From an uncultured Roseburia sp. (GTDB lineage: Bacteria > Bacillota > Clostridia > Lachnospirales > Lachnospiraceae): a DNA stretch of 6,230 bases. Both the position numbers and the translations under genes were made by a program. The notes under the pieces were generated by a model. It was not told where the DNA came from, searched no databases, and saw nothing but the letters and a program-made list of their open reading frames with translations. Of this stretch, positions 1 to 6,215 are shown piece by piece (within the stretch, counting starts at the first letter, position 1; each line of letters opens with the position of its first letter). The DNA lies in NCBI GenBank assembly GCA_946055175.1, contig CAMGET010000086.1:1-6230 (forward strand), in the 5' to 3' direction.

Positions 1-1112
1 AAACGATAAGGCTGATTTGCGAAGCAGATTAATGCTCCCTTTTTTAAACTTACCTTTGTTTTATAGGTTAACAGGCCTCCCTCTACTGTAGTACCGTTTG
101 TTGAATTTAAATCTTCTAAAAAATAAACATCATCCTTTAAAAGCATCCGTGCATGATGACGGCTGATGCCGGAAGCCTTTATAATCCCATCACAGTCTGC
201 CGTACTTCCAATCAGAAACGGGAACCTTGTAATCACGATGTCAGGCAATGCATCCGTTCCCTCATATTTTAAAATTCTGTTTTCTTTTCCATGCCTTTCC
301 GATAATAATTCTGTTGCAAATTCCTCCTGTTCTTTCCCTTCTTCTATTTCAAAAGCAAGTTCCCGGTTTCCGGGACGCTGCCTTTTTATTTTTCTCCATT
401 CTCTTTCATTCACCCATGCAGACATTTTTTCTTTCACACTCCTTTTTACTGCTTCAAGCCAGTCGTCCGGATTGATTCGTCTGTGAAGCGTCTCCTCCTG
501 TAAAATCTTTCCCGTTTCTTCTCCTCGCATAATTAGCTGTTCTGCTTCCATTTTTATTTCCTCTTTTTGTGGAGTATGTCTCTCCTGTAAAAAACTTTGG
601 ATATCGCTTAGACTATATGCCGGTTTTAACAATTCCTCATACAGACCATACGCAATATCTACTGCCTCTTTGTTTTTGTGGTCTGTCTTTGTGAGAAGAT
701 ATTCCATAAAACGCTGTAGACGTTCGGTAAAGGGCAGTTCCTCTTCCGGGAAATAACAAAAAAGTACTTCTCCGGTCTTGTAATCACAAAATACTGCCTC
801 AGGACATAAAAGAAGTCCTTCCGGACGCAGGAGAAATTTTTCTAACTGCCGCACAGCACTGCAAATCCCCGATATAATTCGTTCCAGTAACGCTGCATCC
901 GCCTTTTTTTCCTCCAATAATGCATCTAATGCTATCTTTCCTGTTATGTCATATCGCAAAAGTATTTTCTCGTCTTCTCTCTGCCATCCCACCGGAAGAA
1001 TCCCATGAATTCTGTTATGGCTTAGCATTTCTTCTTCTGTTCTACCCAACCCCGCTTTCAATTCTATCCGCATATAGCTTGTCTGCAATTGTCGTATATA
1101 TTCAATCTTCAT
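1..1112 (-). CDS. FHA domain protein with DUF6382-like N-terminal region (C-terminus cut by window edge)
   Basis: The frame is open from the ATG at 1112 to the left edge, giving 370 residues without a stop, so the 3' end is missing. Residues 1-175 form a soluble region of the type found in clostridial FHA proteins next to Tad loci (DUF6382-like by recollection). Residues 180-280 are a charged, mostly helical linker. A forkhead-associated domain starts near residue 285. Its phospho-threonine-binding signature is visible: G302-S303, S317-R318-x-H320, and N336-S-T-N339-G340. FHA domains bind phosphothreonine peptides, so a cytoplasmic regulatory or scaffold role for the pilus machine is inferred; the partner kinase is not in the window. 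I saw no clear membrane segment or signal peptide. The start is supported by AGGAG at 1119-1123, six bases upstream. The start overlaps the end of the small TadE-like gene by 11 bases, implying coupling. The FHA call is firm; the role is inferred. Confidence 0.88.
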   Translation of the reverse strand, partial: MKIEYIRQLQTSYMRIELKAGLGRTEEEMLSHNRIHGILPVGWQREDEKILLRYDITGKIALDALLEEKKADAALLERIISGICSAVRQLEKFLLRPEGLLLCPEAVFCDYKTGEVLFCYFPEEELPFTERLQRFMEYLLTKTDHKNKEAVDIAYGLYEELLKPAYSLSDIQSFLQERHTPQKEEIKMEAEQLIMRGEETGKILQEETLHRRINPDDWLEAVKRSVKEKMSAWVNEREWRKIKRQRPGNRELAFEIEEGKEQEEFATELLSERHGKENRILKYEGTDALPDIVITRFPFLIGSTADCDGIIKASGISRHHARMLLKDDVYFLEDLNSTNGTTVEGGLLTYKTKVSLKKGALICFANQPYR

Positions 1113-1404
1113 AGAACGCTCCTATTACATCTTCAAAATATTCCTTCCGATACATACATGAAATGATATCTAATGGTTCCTTCTTCATAAATGTTTCTGT
1201 CTGTACCTTAATTTCCTCCTGTAAACTGATTCCTATCTGTATGGCCAGGCAAAAGCAAAGCATAATTAGAGGAAATACCAGTGCCGCCTCAATTGAAAAA
1301 CTTCCGCGACATTGTTTTACAGTAAGAATATGACATATGCCCCCAGCACAAATGGTGCCATTGGAATTTTGTCTTTTCCTGATTTCTTTTTTAGCAATAA
1401 ACAT
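1102..1404 (-). CDS. Small TadE-like pseudopilin
   Basis: This is a short class III prepilin-like protein. The conserved core reads RGSFSIEAALVFPL: a glycine followed by a hydrophobic helix with glutamate at +5, the G/xxxxE pattern cut by A24 prepilin peptidases. The helix is followed by about 45 polar residues ending YED. Family knowledge says such TadE/TadF-like minor pilins sit in the membrane and aid pilus assembly or secretion. The start is uncertain. The stop (1104-1102) and the core are secure, but no ATG lies just before the core. I chose the ATG at 1404 (100 residues, glycine at residue 34), which has GGGAGG 12 bases upstream. That start lies inside the peptidase gene and overlaps it by 88 bases in another frame. 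A TTG at 1443 would give 113 residues; a rare ATT at 1329, preceded by a G-run, would give 75. It overlaps the FHA gene start by 11 bases. Confidence 0.72.
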   Translation of the reverse strand: MFIAKKEIRKRQNSNGTICAGGICHILTVKQCRGSFSIEAALVFPLIMLCFCLAIQIGISLQEEIKVQTETFMKKEPLDIISCMYRKEYFEDVIGAFYED

Positions 1405-1748
1405 ATTCCCGAAAATCCTCCCGCCAACAATAATGCTCCGCAAAAAAGCACAAAATTGGATTTCAAATCCAAAAACATTCCCGTTCCCAAAAAGAGTAGT
1501 CCATCTCCCACCCCAAGGCTCTCCGACGTAACGATACTGATTATCAGGCAGGCAATTCCAACCACTGTTTGGGTCAGAAATCTGCTCAGTGAAAAACCAC
1601 CTGACATCAGTTGGATGCTCATACCCATTCCGGCAAAAAATACCAGCGGTATTACCCCCAGCATATTGGTCTTACAGTCCTGCCAGGAAAAGTAAAACAA
1701 TCCTGCTAACATCACTAATTTTGTTACTACTTCCAACACTTCGGGCAT
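1317..1748 (-). CDS. A24 family prepilin peptidase (TadV/CpaA-like)
   Basis: This 143-residue, very hydrophobic protein is the likely aspartic protease that removes the leader from the Flp pilin and the TadE-like proteins. The two catalytic aspartates of the A24 family can be seen: D24 in SWQDCK after the first membrane segment, and D82 in the GxGD signature GVGDGLLF (residues 79-86). There are four to five hydrophobic segments, roughly at 8-22, 30-48, 62-75, 98-119 and 129-143, plus a KDKIPMAPF loop typical of short A24 enzymes. The length matches TadV/CpaA types, which lack the N-terminal methyltransferase domain of PilD. The start at 1748 has a strong AGGAGG nine bases upstream. The gene overlaps the end of the large TadE-like gene by 22 bases. 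Its 3' end is probably overlapped by the next gene. The substrates in this operon are inferred. Confidence 0.92.
   Translation of the reverse strand: MPEVLEVVTKLVMLAGLFYFSWQDCKTNMLGVIPLVFFAGMGMSIQLMSGGFSLSRFLTQTVVGIACLIISIVTSESLGVGDGLLFLGTGMFLDLKSNFVLFCGALLLAGGFSGICLLLKKKSGKDKIPMAPFVLGAYVIFLL
1417..1422 (-). promoter_or_regulatory. Candidate ribosome-binding site for the small TadE-like gene
   Basis: GGGAGG on the minus strand lies 12 bases before the ATG at 1404, inside the coding sequence of the prepilin peptidase. The spacing is longer than ideal, so this supports but does not prove the start. Confidence 0.35.
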
Positions 1749-2608
1749 GCGTGTCTTCCTCCTATTTCTGAAAACGTAATCTGATAGATGGTTCTTTTTA
1801 ATCCACTGCAGGAAAGTTTCATATGATAGCGCGTTCCGTAATTTGTTATGTAAGCCAGCTCTGTTTTTTCCCCTCCCCCTCCGCAGCTTTCACATAATCG
1901 ATATCTTTCTCCGCTATTATTCCGCAGCCTTTCCAGTTCGGAAATTTTTACTGTTCTAATTGATAATGATAGATACGGGCAGCTTATCCGCCTGTGATGC
2001 GCCTCTCCGTTTTTTGTAACATATATGGTCATTTGTTCCGCATCGGCAGGACTTATGGTATGCCAGCCAGTCCATTTTCTAAAACAAGCCTGCTGTGTCA
2101 TCCAAAAATACCGTTTTCCCAGTAAATTTACCGGAAATTTCATTGCATAGTTTACTTCCAATAACAGATCATCTCTATCCCATTCCGAGGTGAGTAGCGT
2201 AACACCAAGTGCTCCGCCTGCAACATAGCGTTTTATATTTTCCTCTCCGGCAAGCTTCGCCGTAAGAAATGCTTTAGCAAGTGCAGGATATTCAGGAATT
2301 TTTGTTCTCTCTTCAGATTCAGATAATTCACATTCTGAAATTACTGCCAATACTCTCCCGGTATCCTCCAGTGCCTCCTGTACTGTCAGCTGGACCTGAA
2401 GTATCCGAAAAAAGAATAGAAGAAAGGAGAAAAAACATGCAAGCAATGGCAGAATTACCGAAGCCTCCACAGTAAGCGATCCCTTTAGGCAGATGCATTG
2501 GGGTGTCTCCAGTTTAAATAACATGCTTTCAGGGAGAGATTTTATGCTATTATTTGATTTCTTATGACGCGCAATCATCAGAGACACCCCAATACACCTG
2601 CCTTTCAT
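1727..2608 (-). CDS. Large TadE-like protein with two C-terminal Cys/His modules
   Basis: This 293-residue protein has a type IVb prepilin-like core, KGSLTVEASVILPLL: cleavage is expected after G43, with E48 at +5, and a hydrophobic helix spans about residues 49-71. The mature part would lie outside the membrane. It ends in two related modules. Module 1 has YVTKNG, then H204/H205, C210, C239 and C242. Module 2 has YITNYG, then H262, C267, C288 and C291. Both show H-x4-C followed by C-x2-C, which looks metal-binding or redox-active; no function is proven. The ATG at 2608 overlaps the upstream DUF5702 stop as ATGA but lacks a close Shine-Dalgarno. An ATG at 2578 (283 residues) has GGGGTG six bases upstream and is a real alternative. 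The first 40 residues are encoded by an unusual inverted repeat and its loop. The TadE-like assignment is solid, while the leader length is uncertain. Confidence 0.85.
   Translation of the reverse strand: MKGRCIGVSLMIARHKKSNNSIKSLPESMLFKLETPQCICLKGSLTVEASVILPLLACFFSFLLFFFRILQVQLTVQEALEDTGRVLAVISECELSESEERTKIPEYPALAKAFLTAKLAGEENIKRYVAGGALGVTLLTSEWDRDDLLLEVNYAMKFPVNLLGKRYFWMTQQACFRKWTGWHTISPADAEQMTIYVTKNGEAHHRRISCPYLSLSIRTVKISELERLRNNSGERYRLCESCGGGGEKTELAYITNYGTRYHMKLSCSGLKRTIYQITFSEIGGRHACPKCWK
1758..1763 (-). promoter_or_regulatory. Ribosome-binding site of the prepilin peptidase gene
   Basis: A full AGGAGG lies nine bases before the ATG at 1748, within the last codons of the upstream TadE-like gene. 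It settles the start and suggests independent initiation rather than pure read-through coupling. Confidence 0.75.
2487..2603 (-). repeat. Inverted repeat / predicted mRNA hairpin at the start of the TadE-like gene
   Basis: Two 23-base arms, 2487-2509 and 2581-2603, are inverted copies of each other with 21 of 23 positions identical, separated by 71 bases. The longest perfect block is ATTGGGGTGTCTC (plus strand 2497-2509; its complement 2581-2593). In the minus-strand transcript both mismatches become G-U pairs, so the RNA stem would be unbroken over 23 pairs. The 5' arm begins at the end of codon 2 of the TadE-like gene. It includes GGGGTG, a possible ribosome-binding site for the ATG at 2578. 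The loop holds that ATG and another at 2524. The structure is seen in the sequence; a regulatory role is inferred. Confidence 0.75.
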
Positions 2609-4062
2609 GGAATATAAGATCGGTTTACCGTCTTCCTAAAATAAAATTTTCCTTCGTAGCTGTCCCCAATGACAGCCAATGAATAAAACAATGGTTCTGT
2701 GCAGAAATCAATTCTGTACTGTAATGCAACAATCATCTGATTCATAAAACAATTTACATAATCTTGATTTTCATGCATCGTAAACTCCATAGCTTCCATC
2801 ATACGATAAGCAAGTGTCCGGTCATCCGCAAAAAACAAGAGTTGTTTTATGTAATCGGTATAGTTCATTCCGTTTTCACAATTCTTAGCTTTTAGAGTCC
2901 CCATGATAGCAGCCGGAATATTTCGTACATCTGCTGTCCACTCTTCTTTGCTTTTTATAAATGCTATTTTTTCACCTGCAACCAGTGTACGAACATCCAA
3001 TACACTCTCCATATATGCCCATGCAACAATGATTCCTGCCTGAATTACTTCAACAGCCGCAGGATTTTCCCCTGCTAAAATTCCAATTACACTTGCCAGT
3101 TCTTTCGCCTGAGACATCTTCCCTTCGTCCAGCAGCAAAGACGCAATATTACAGGCTTCTCTTAGCAGCAAAATCCTATCCAGCGTCCCACTCAGATTCT
3201 TGGCATCTGTGTTTTTCCCACATAGCACATATTCCATTTCATAACAGAGGCAGTGTTCTTCCTTTTGACTGCAGTAATCAGAAAAATATTGTTCCATATA
3301 GTTGAGCACCAAAAGTTTTCGATACCAGTCTTTCTGTTGTGCAAAAGGCATATTACCTGCTGATTTTTCCCGCTTTTCTATGTTTTTATAAGAGCCTGCT
3401 GATTTTGCGGAAATATGGTCTGTTTTCCCGAATATCAGATTCAATGTTCCGGCACTCTTCATTTGCGTAATCCCGCTAAATACTTCTCCCAGGATATTTA
3501 CATTTTCTCCTTCTGTTTTTTCCTGTTGGTTTGCAGTTGTCAGTTCTTCCAGTGTTTGCTGCGCCTGTGCAATTTCAGTCTCTGTATCTCTATATTCCTG
3601 TTCTATGTATTTTCCCTTCTGATACTGCTCATATATGTCTTCGGCAATTCCAATCGGCAGGTTTTCTTTCTCCCGCTCGGCTACATAGTTTAAAAATACT
3701 TCCCCTCTATTATCTGTTGCCAATGCATAGCCCATGAGTGTAACCTCTGAAACCTCCAGCGAAAGAAGGTTTAACCCTAATTTTGTTTTATTACTTTTAT
3801 CAATCTGTTCCGTCAACGTTTCCGAAACATAATCCATTGAAAAATATTCGGTTCCATAAGCACCGTCTAAAAAAAGCAGCCCATACTGCTGCCACAAAAG
3901 TGGCTGAAATTCTGCGCAGACAGAATCTATCCCGCTTTCTGCTTTTAAGGTGGCAAATCGGTCCAGAGTATAAACTCTGGCCGATTCCAGCAACACCAGA
4001 AGAAACGATGCCACGAGCATCAGGCTGAGTGCACAAAAGGGAGTGATACTTCCTCTTTTCAT
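2605..4062 (-). CDS. DUF5702 domain-containing protein, Tad-locus pseudopilin-like
   Basis: This 485-residue protein begins MKRGSITPFCALSL and has one N-terminal membrane helix (about residues 8-26) ending in LLESARV, the hallmark of DUF5702 proteins in clostridial Tad clusters. The rest is predicted to be outside the membrane. Visible family landmarks are WQQYGLLFLDGAYG (57-70), YEMEYVLCGK (274-283) followed by LLLREACN, a late hydrophobic helix (340-350), YIKQLLFFADD (404-414) and QYRIDF near the C-terminus. A charged helical stretch at 128-185 could form a coiled coil. The N-terminus resembles a prepilin (G4 followed by a helix), but position +5 is F9, not glutamate, so peptidase cleavage is doubtful. 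By position it may be a TadG-like anchor or minor component; the biochemical role is unknown. The ATG overlaps the pilin stop as TAATG, with only a weak AGGT upstream, so coupling to the pilin gene is likely. Confidence 0.85.
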   Translation of the reverse strand: MKRGSITPFCALSLMLVASFLLVLLESARVYTLDRFATLKAESGIDSVCAEFQPLLWQQYGLLFLDGAYGTEYFSMDYVSETLTEQIDKSNKTKLGLNLLSLEVSEVTLMGYALATDNRGEVFLNYVAEREKENLPIGIAEDIYEQYQKGKYIEQEYRDTETEIAQAQQTLEELTTANQQEKTEGENVNILGEVFSGITQMKSAGTLNLIFGKTDHISAKSAGSYKNIEKREKSAGNMPFAQQKDWYRKLLVLNYMEQYFSDYCSQKEEHCLCYEMEYVLCGKNTDAKNLSGTLDRILLLREACNIASLLLDEGKMSQAKELASVIGILAGENPAAVEVIQAGIIVAWAYMESVLDVRTLVAGEKIAFIKSKEEWTADVRNIPAAIMGTLKAKNCENGMNYTDYIKQLLFFADDRTLAYRMMEAMEFTMHENQDYVNCFMNQMIVALQYRIDFCTEPLFYSLAVIGDSYEGKFYFRKTVNRSYIP

Positions 4063-4229
4063 TAAATTTGACCTGCTTTGTTTGTAATGGTTTTAAAAAT
4101 ACTATTTACCAGATTTGTTAATTGTTTTTTAAAAATCAGAACAAGCCCAATTAAAACCACCAAAATTAAAATCATTTCCACTGTTCCGATTCCCGTTTCA
4201 TCTTTCCAAAATTCTTTAAAACTTCTCAT
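4062..4229 (-). CDS. Flp1 family type IVb pilin
   Basis: This 55-residue protein is the likely major pilin subunit. The leader is MRSFKEFWKDETG, with cleavage expected after G13. The mature protein would be 42 residues, starting IGTVEMILILVVLIGLVLIF, with glutamate at +5 (E18) as in the G/xxxxEY consensus; the next residue is M19 instead of tyrosine. One long hydrophobic helix (19-33) is followed by KKQLTNLVNSIFKTITNKA, an amphipathic tail. The length and pattern fit Flp1-type pilins of clostridia. It lies 15 bases after the tadC-like stop and has the best Shine-Dalgarno in the cluster, which fits a subunit needed in excess. Its TAA stop shares one base with the next ATG. Processing by the peptidase at 1317-1748 is inferred. 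Confidence 0.9.
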   Translation of the reverse strand: MRSFKEFWKDETGIGTVEMILILVVLIGLVLIFKKQLTNLVNSIFKTITNKAGQI

Positions 4230-4236
4230 GTGTTTT

Positions 4237-4242
4237 CCTCCT
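4237..4242 (-). promoter_or_regulatory. Ribosome-binding site of the Flp pilin gene
   Basis: A perfect AGGAGG lies seven bases before the ATG at 4229, in the 15-base gap after the tadC-like gene. It fixes the start and is consistent with high translation of the pilin. Confidence 0.85.
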
Positions 4243-4244
4243 TT

Positions 4245-5462
4245 TTATAATCCTGATTGAAAAGAAAGGACTGCAGGCACCATAATGATAAAGATGACAA
4301 TCCCTAACATCAAAAGCATTGGAAGCAATAATTTTGTTCCTGCCTCTTCGCTATAGCGTTTTGCAAGGCCCTTTCGTTCCTCAAATACTTCTGATGCTTC
4401 TCTTTCTAAAACTGCCTGCATGCCACTATTTCCTTTTTTTAAATTCTGAATCAGATAATTGCTGAGTTTCCGGTATTTTTGAATGCCACAGCGTTCTCCG
4501 AATGCCGCATATGCTTTTATTTCACCTTTTCCGCTCTCAATTTCCCGCCTTGCCAAAAGCATTTCCTCATACACTGCCATTTGCTTTATCTTTCCTGCTT
4601 TTCTCGCATTCAGATACATCTCTGTAATCTTTTTCCATGCCAAATACAGTGTCATCCCTGCTCCAAGCAGCAGACTTAATTTATTTACCATTTCCGGATA
4701 TTCCCGCAGAAGTTCTTCCTCCCGTTCTTTCTGCTTTTCCCTTTCTTTTTGTCTCTCTACCGCGGGGAAAAGAACGGCTGCCAACGCACCTAAAAATAAG
4801 ATTTGTAAGGGGATGTCCGACTTTTTTTCGCTCCAGACCAGTTTGTGTCCTTCCACTTCTTTTGGCAATAAAAGTTTTTCTGTCCCTTCTGCCATGCCCT
4901 CTTCCAATATGCAACCGGTAATCTCCTCATAAATTCTCTCCTCCTCTGTTCTTTTCTGCTTATAAACAATAAAATAAAACTCATGTATAAAGGAACTGTC
5001 TTCACACGTTAATAGCACACGTGCCATTACCTGTTCTCCGTCTTGTGCAAGTTGTTCCTCTCTGATAGTTCCATCCTCATCAATGAGCCATGGATTACTA
5101 AACTCCCACTCTGCCTGTACTGCTCCTTCTTTATAATTCGTCTGAATTTTTACCCGATTTTGTATCCTCTGTATGGACTCATTTTCCCCCGGGAACAGCT
5201 GATTTAACTCTATTACCGCTGCCTCTAAAAGTGCCTCCTCTTCTTCCTTTGTTAAGCGCTGTTGGGGCACCGTCACGACAAACGGGCTCTCCGTTTCAAT
5301 GCCCTCTATCTTTAGCATCAGCTCCGTTTCATAATCACCTTGTCCGGATTCCCTGCGAAACAGAGTGCCCTCTTCTGATAGCAGTGGATTCTTTCTCTCC
5401 ATGTAACCAAGTAAAATACTTAATAAAGCACAGAGTAAAAATACAATGATTGCCTTTTTCAT
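4245..5462 (-). CDS. tadC: TadC-like pilus platform protein with N-terminal extracytoplasmic domain
   Basis: This 405-residue protein ends in a type II secretion F-like cytoplasmic domain (about 255-375) followed by a terminal membrane helix (378-399), as in TadC/GspF-family inner-membrane platform proteins. Landmarks include YPEMVNKLSLLLGAGMTL, the ARREIESG segment, and YSEEAGTKLLLPMLLMLG. The N-terminus is unusual: a signal-anchor helix (4-20), then nearly 200 residues expected outside the membrane, then a second helix (217-233). Within the outer part, WEFSNPWLIDEDGTI and the following strands resemble Ig-like domains of Gram-positive surface proteins. Residues 236-253 are an extreme Lys/Glu/Arg/Gln stretch with repeated QKERE, probably a coiled coil. 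The start has AGAGAGG seven bases upstream and lies 15 bases after the tadB-like stop. It should work with the TadB-like protein and the ATPase expected upstream. The TadC assignment is firm; the Ig-like call is tentative. Confidence 0.82.
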   Translation of the reverse strand: MKKAIIVFLLCALLSILLGYMERKNPLLSEEGTLFRRESGQGDYETELMLKIEGIETESPFVVTVPQQRLTKEEEEALLEAAVIELNQLFPGENESIQRIQNRVKIQTNYKEGAVQAEWEFSNPWLIDEDGTIREEQLAQDGEQVMARVLLTCEDSSFIHEFYFIVYKQKRTEEERIYEEITGCILEEGMAEGTEKLLLPKEVEGHKLVWSEKKSDIPLQILFLGALAAVLFPAVERQKEREKQKEREEELLREYPEMVNKLSLLLGAGMTLYLAWKKITEMYLNARKAGKIKQMAVYEEMLLARREIESGKGEIKAYAAFGERCGIQKYRKLSNYLIQNLKKGNSGMQAVLEREASEVFEERKGLAKRYSEEAGTKLLLPMLLMLGIVIFIIMVPAVLSFQSGL

Positions 5463-5477
5463 CCTAATGCCTCTCTT

Positions 5478-6215
5478 TTATATTCGAATATCCATCATTT
5501 TCTTTGACAAAGTAAGTGCTCCTAAGTATGCTGCAAACGAAAATGTCATCACACAGGCGCCGAACAAATTCCCATATAATGGTTGCAGGAAATCTGAGGA
5601 AGTCAGATTCAGATAAGCCAGCAAGCCTATCGGCACAATATTCATTACCTTCTGCTCCATTTTCCTTCCTGCAACCGCTGTGTCAATCTCCTGCTCTACT
5701 TCAATTTTTTCCCGGATACGAGCAGATGTATTCTGCATAATTGCTGCAAAATTTCCCCCGCTTCTTTTTGCAAACAGAAAAACCTCTGAAAAGTCTAAAA
5801 TATCTTCGCATCCACTACGCAGCGCAAATTCATAAAGTAATTTCTCTACCGGCTGATTTACTGAAATACCACTGTTTATCTGCCGTAATTCCTTCGTCAT
5901 ATATGCATTCTCGCCATGTAATTCCTTAAGTTCCCGTTCTGCTTCCTTCCATGCATTTTCCACAGAAAATCCTCCAAGCAAAGCCGCTGTCACACTTTGT
6001 ATTGTGTCCGAAAACTGCAAAAGCAGTTGCTTTTCCCGTTGCTGTAAATGCTGTTTAATATAATTATTTCTGCAGAACGGATATATCACCGCCACGAGCA
6101 ATACTCCCCATGGGTTTCGATATAAAATCCACGCAGCAAAAAGACTAAAAAGCAATGATATTCCGGCACATCTTATCTCTTCCATCCATGTGGGCTGATA
6201 TTTTCTATAATCCAT
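5478..6215 (-). CDS. tadB: TadB-like pilus platform protein (type II secretion F family)
   Basis: This 245-residue inner-membrane protein has two N-terminal hydrophobic segments (about 17-31 and 37-47), a cytoplasmic F-type domain (about 65-185) and two C-terminal segments (190-204 and 215-236). Family landmarks are LQFSDTIQSVTAALLGGFSVENAWKEA split over residues 67-92, FLFAKRSGGNFAAIM (146-160), where the RSGGN loop is typical, and IDTAVAGRKMEQKVMNIVPIGLL (177-199). TadB pairs with TadC to form the platform that couples the TadA/CpaF ATPase to pilin polymerisation. It is shorter than proteobacterial TadB, as is common in clostridial Tad clusters. The ATG at 6215 has GGAGG four bases upstream, a slightly short spacing. 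One frame from the right edge runs into a TAG at 6207-6205, so an upstream gene, probably the ATPase, could overlap this start by about 11 bases; too little is visible to say. Confidence 0.87.
   Translation of the reverse strand: MDYRKYQPTWMEEIRCAGISLLFSLFAAWILYRNPWGVLLVAVIYPFCRNNYIKQHLQQREKQLLLQFSDTIQSVTAALLGGFSVENAWKEAERELKELHGENAYMTKELRQINSGISVNQPVEKLLYEFALRSGCEDILDFSEVFLFAKRSGGNFAAIMQNTSARIREKIEVEQEIDTAVAGRKMEQKVMNIVPIGLLAYLNLTSSDFLQPLYGNLFGACVMTFSFAAYLGALTLSKKMMDIRI

Noticed and set aside
166..486. Plus-strand open frames such as 166-486, 920-1114, 1312-1695, 3415-3693 and 4483-4932
   Set aside because: They lie antisense to well-supported minus-strand genes, are rich in Ser/Phe/Leu/Pro as expected from the complement of Glu/Lys-rich genes, and show no recognisable family.
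4230..4244. Possible promoter or terminator in the gap before the pilin gene
   Set aside because: The gap is only 15 bases and is filled by the ribosome-binding site; no hairpin is present.
4684..4757. Pyrimidine-rich plus-strand tract (cttt/tctc repeats)
   Set aside because: It is explained by the Glu/Lys/Arg/Gln-rich helix of the TadC-like protein and is not a regular tandem repeat.
3800..5005. Extra minus-strand open frames inside the DUF5702 and tadC-like genes (3800-4036, 4681-4914, 4790-5005)
   Set aside because: They are out-of-frame shadows of genes with clear family signatures, and none has a recognisable domain.
6013..6028. Short perfect hairpin AACTGC-AAAA-GCAGTT
   Set aside because: A 6-bp stem inside the tadB-like coding region with no adjoining U-run; expected by chance at this length and not a terminator.
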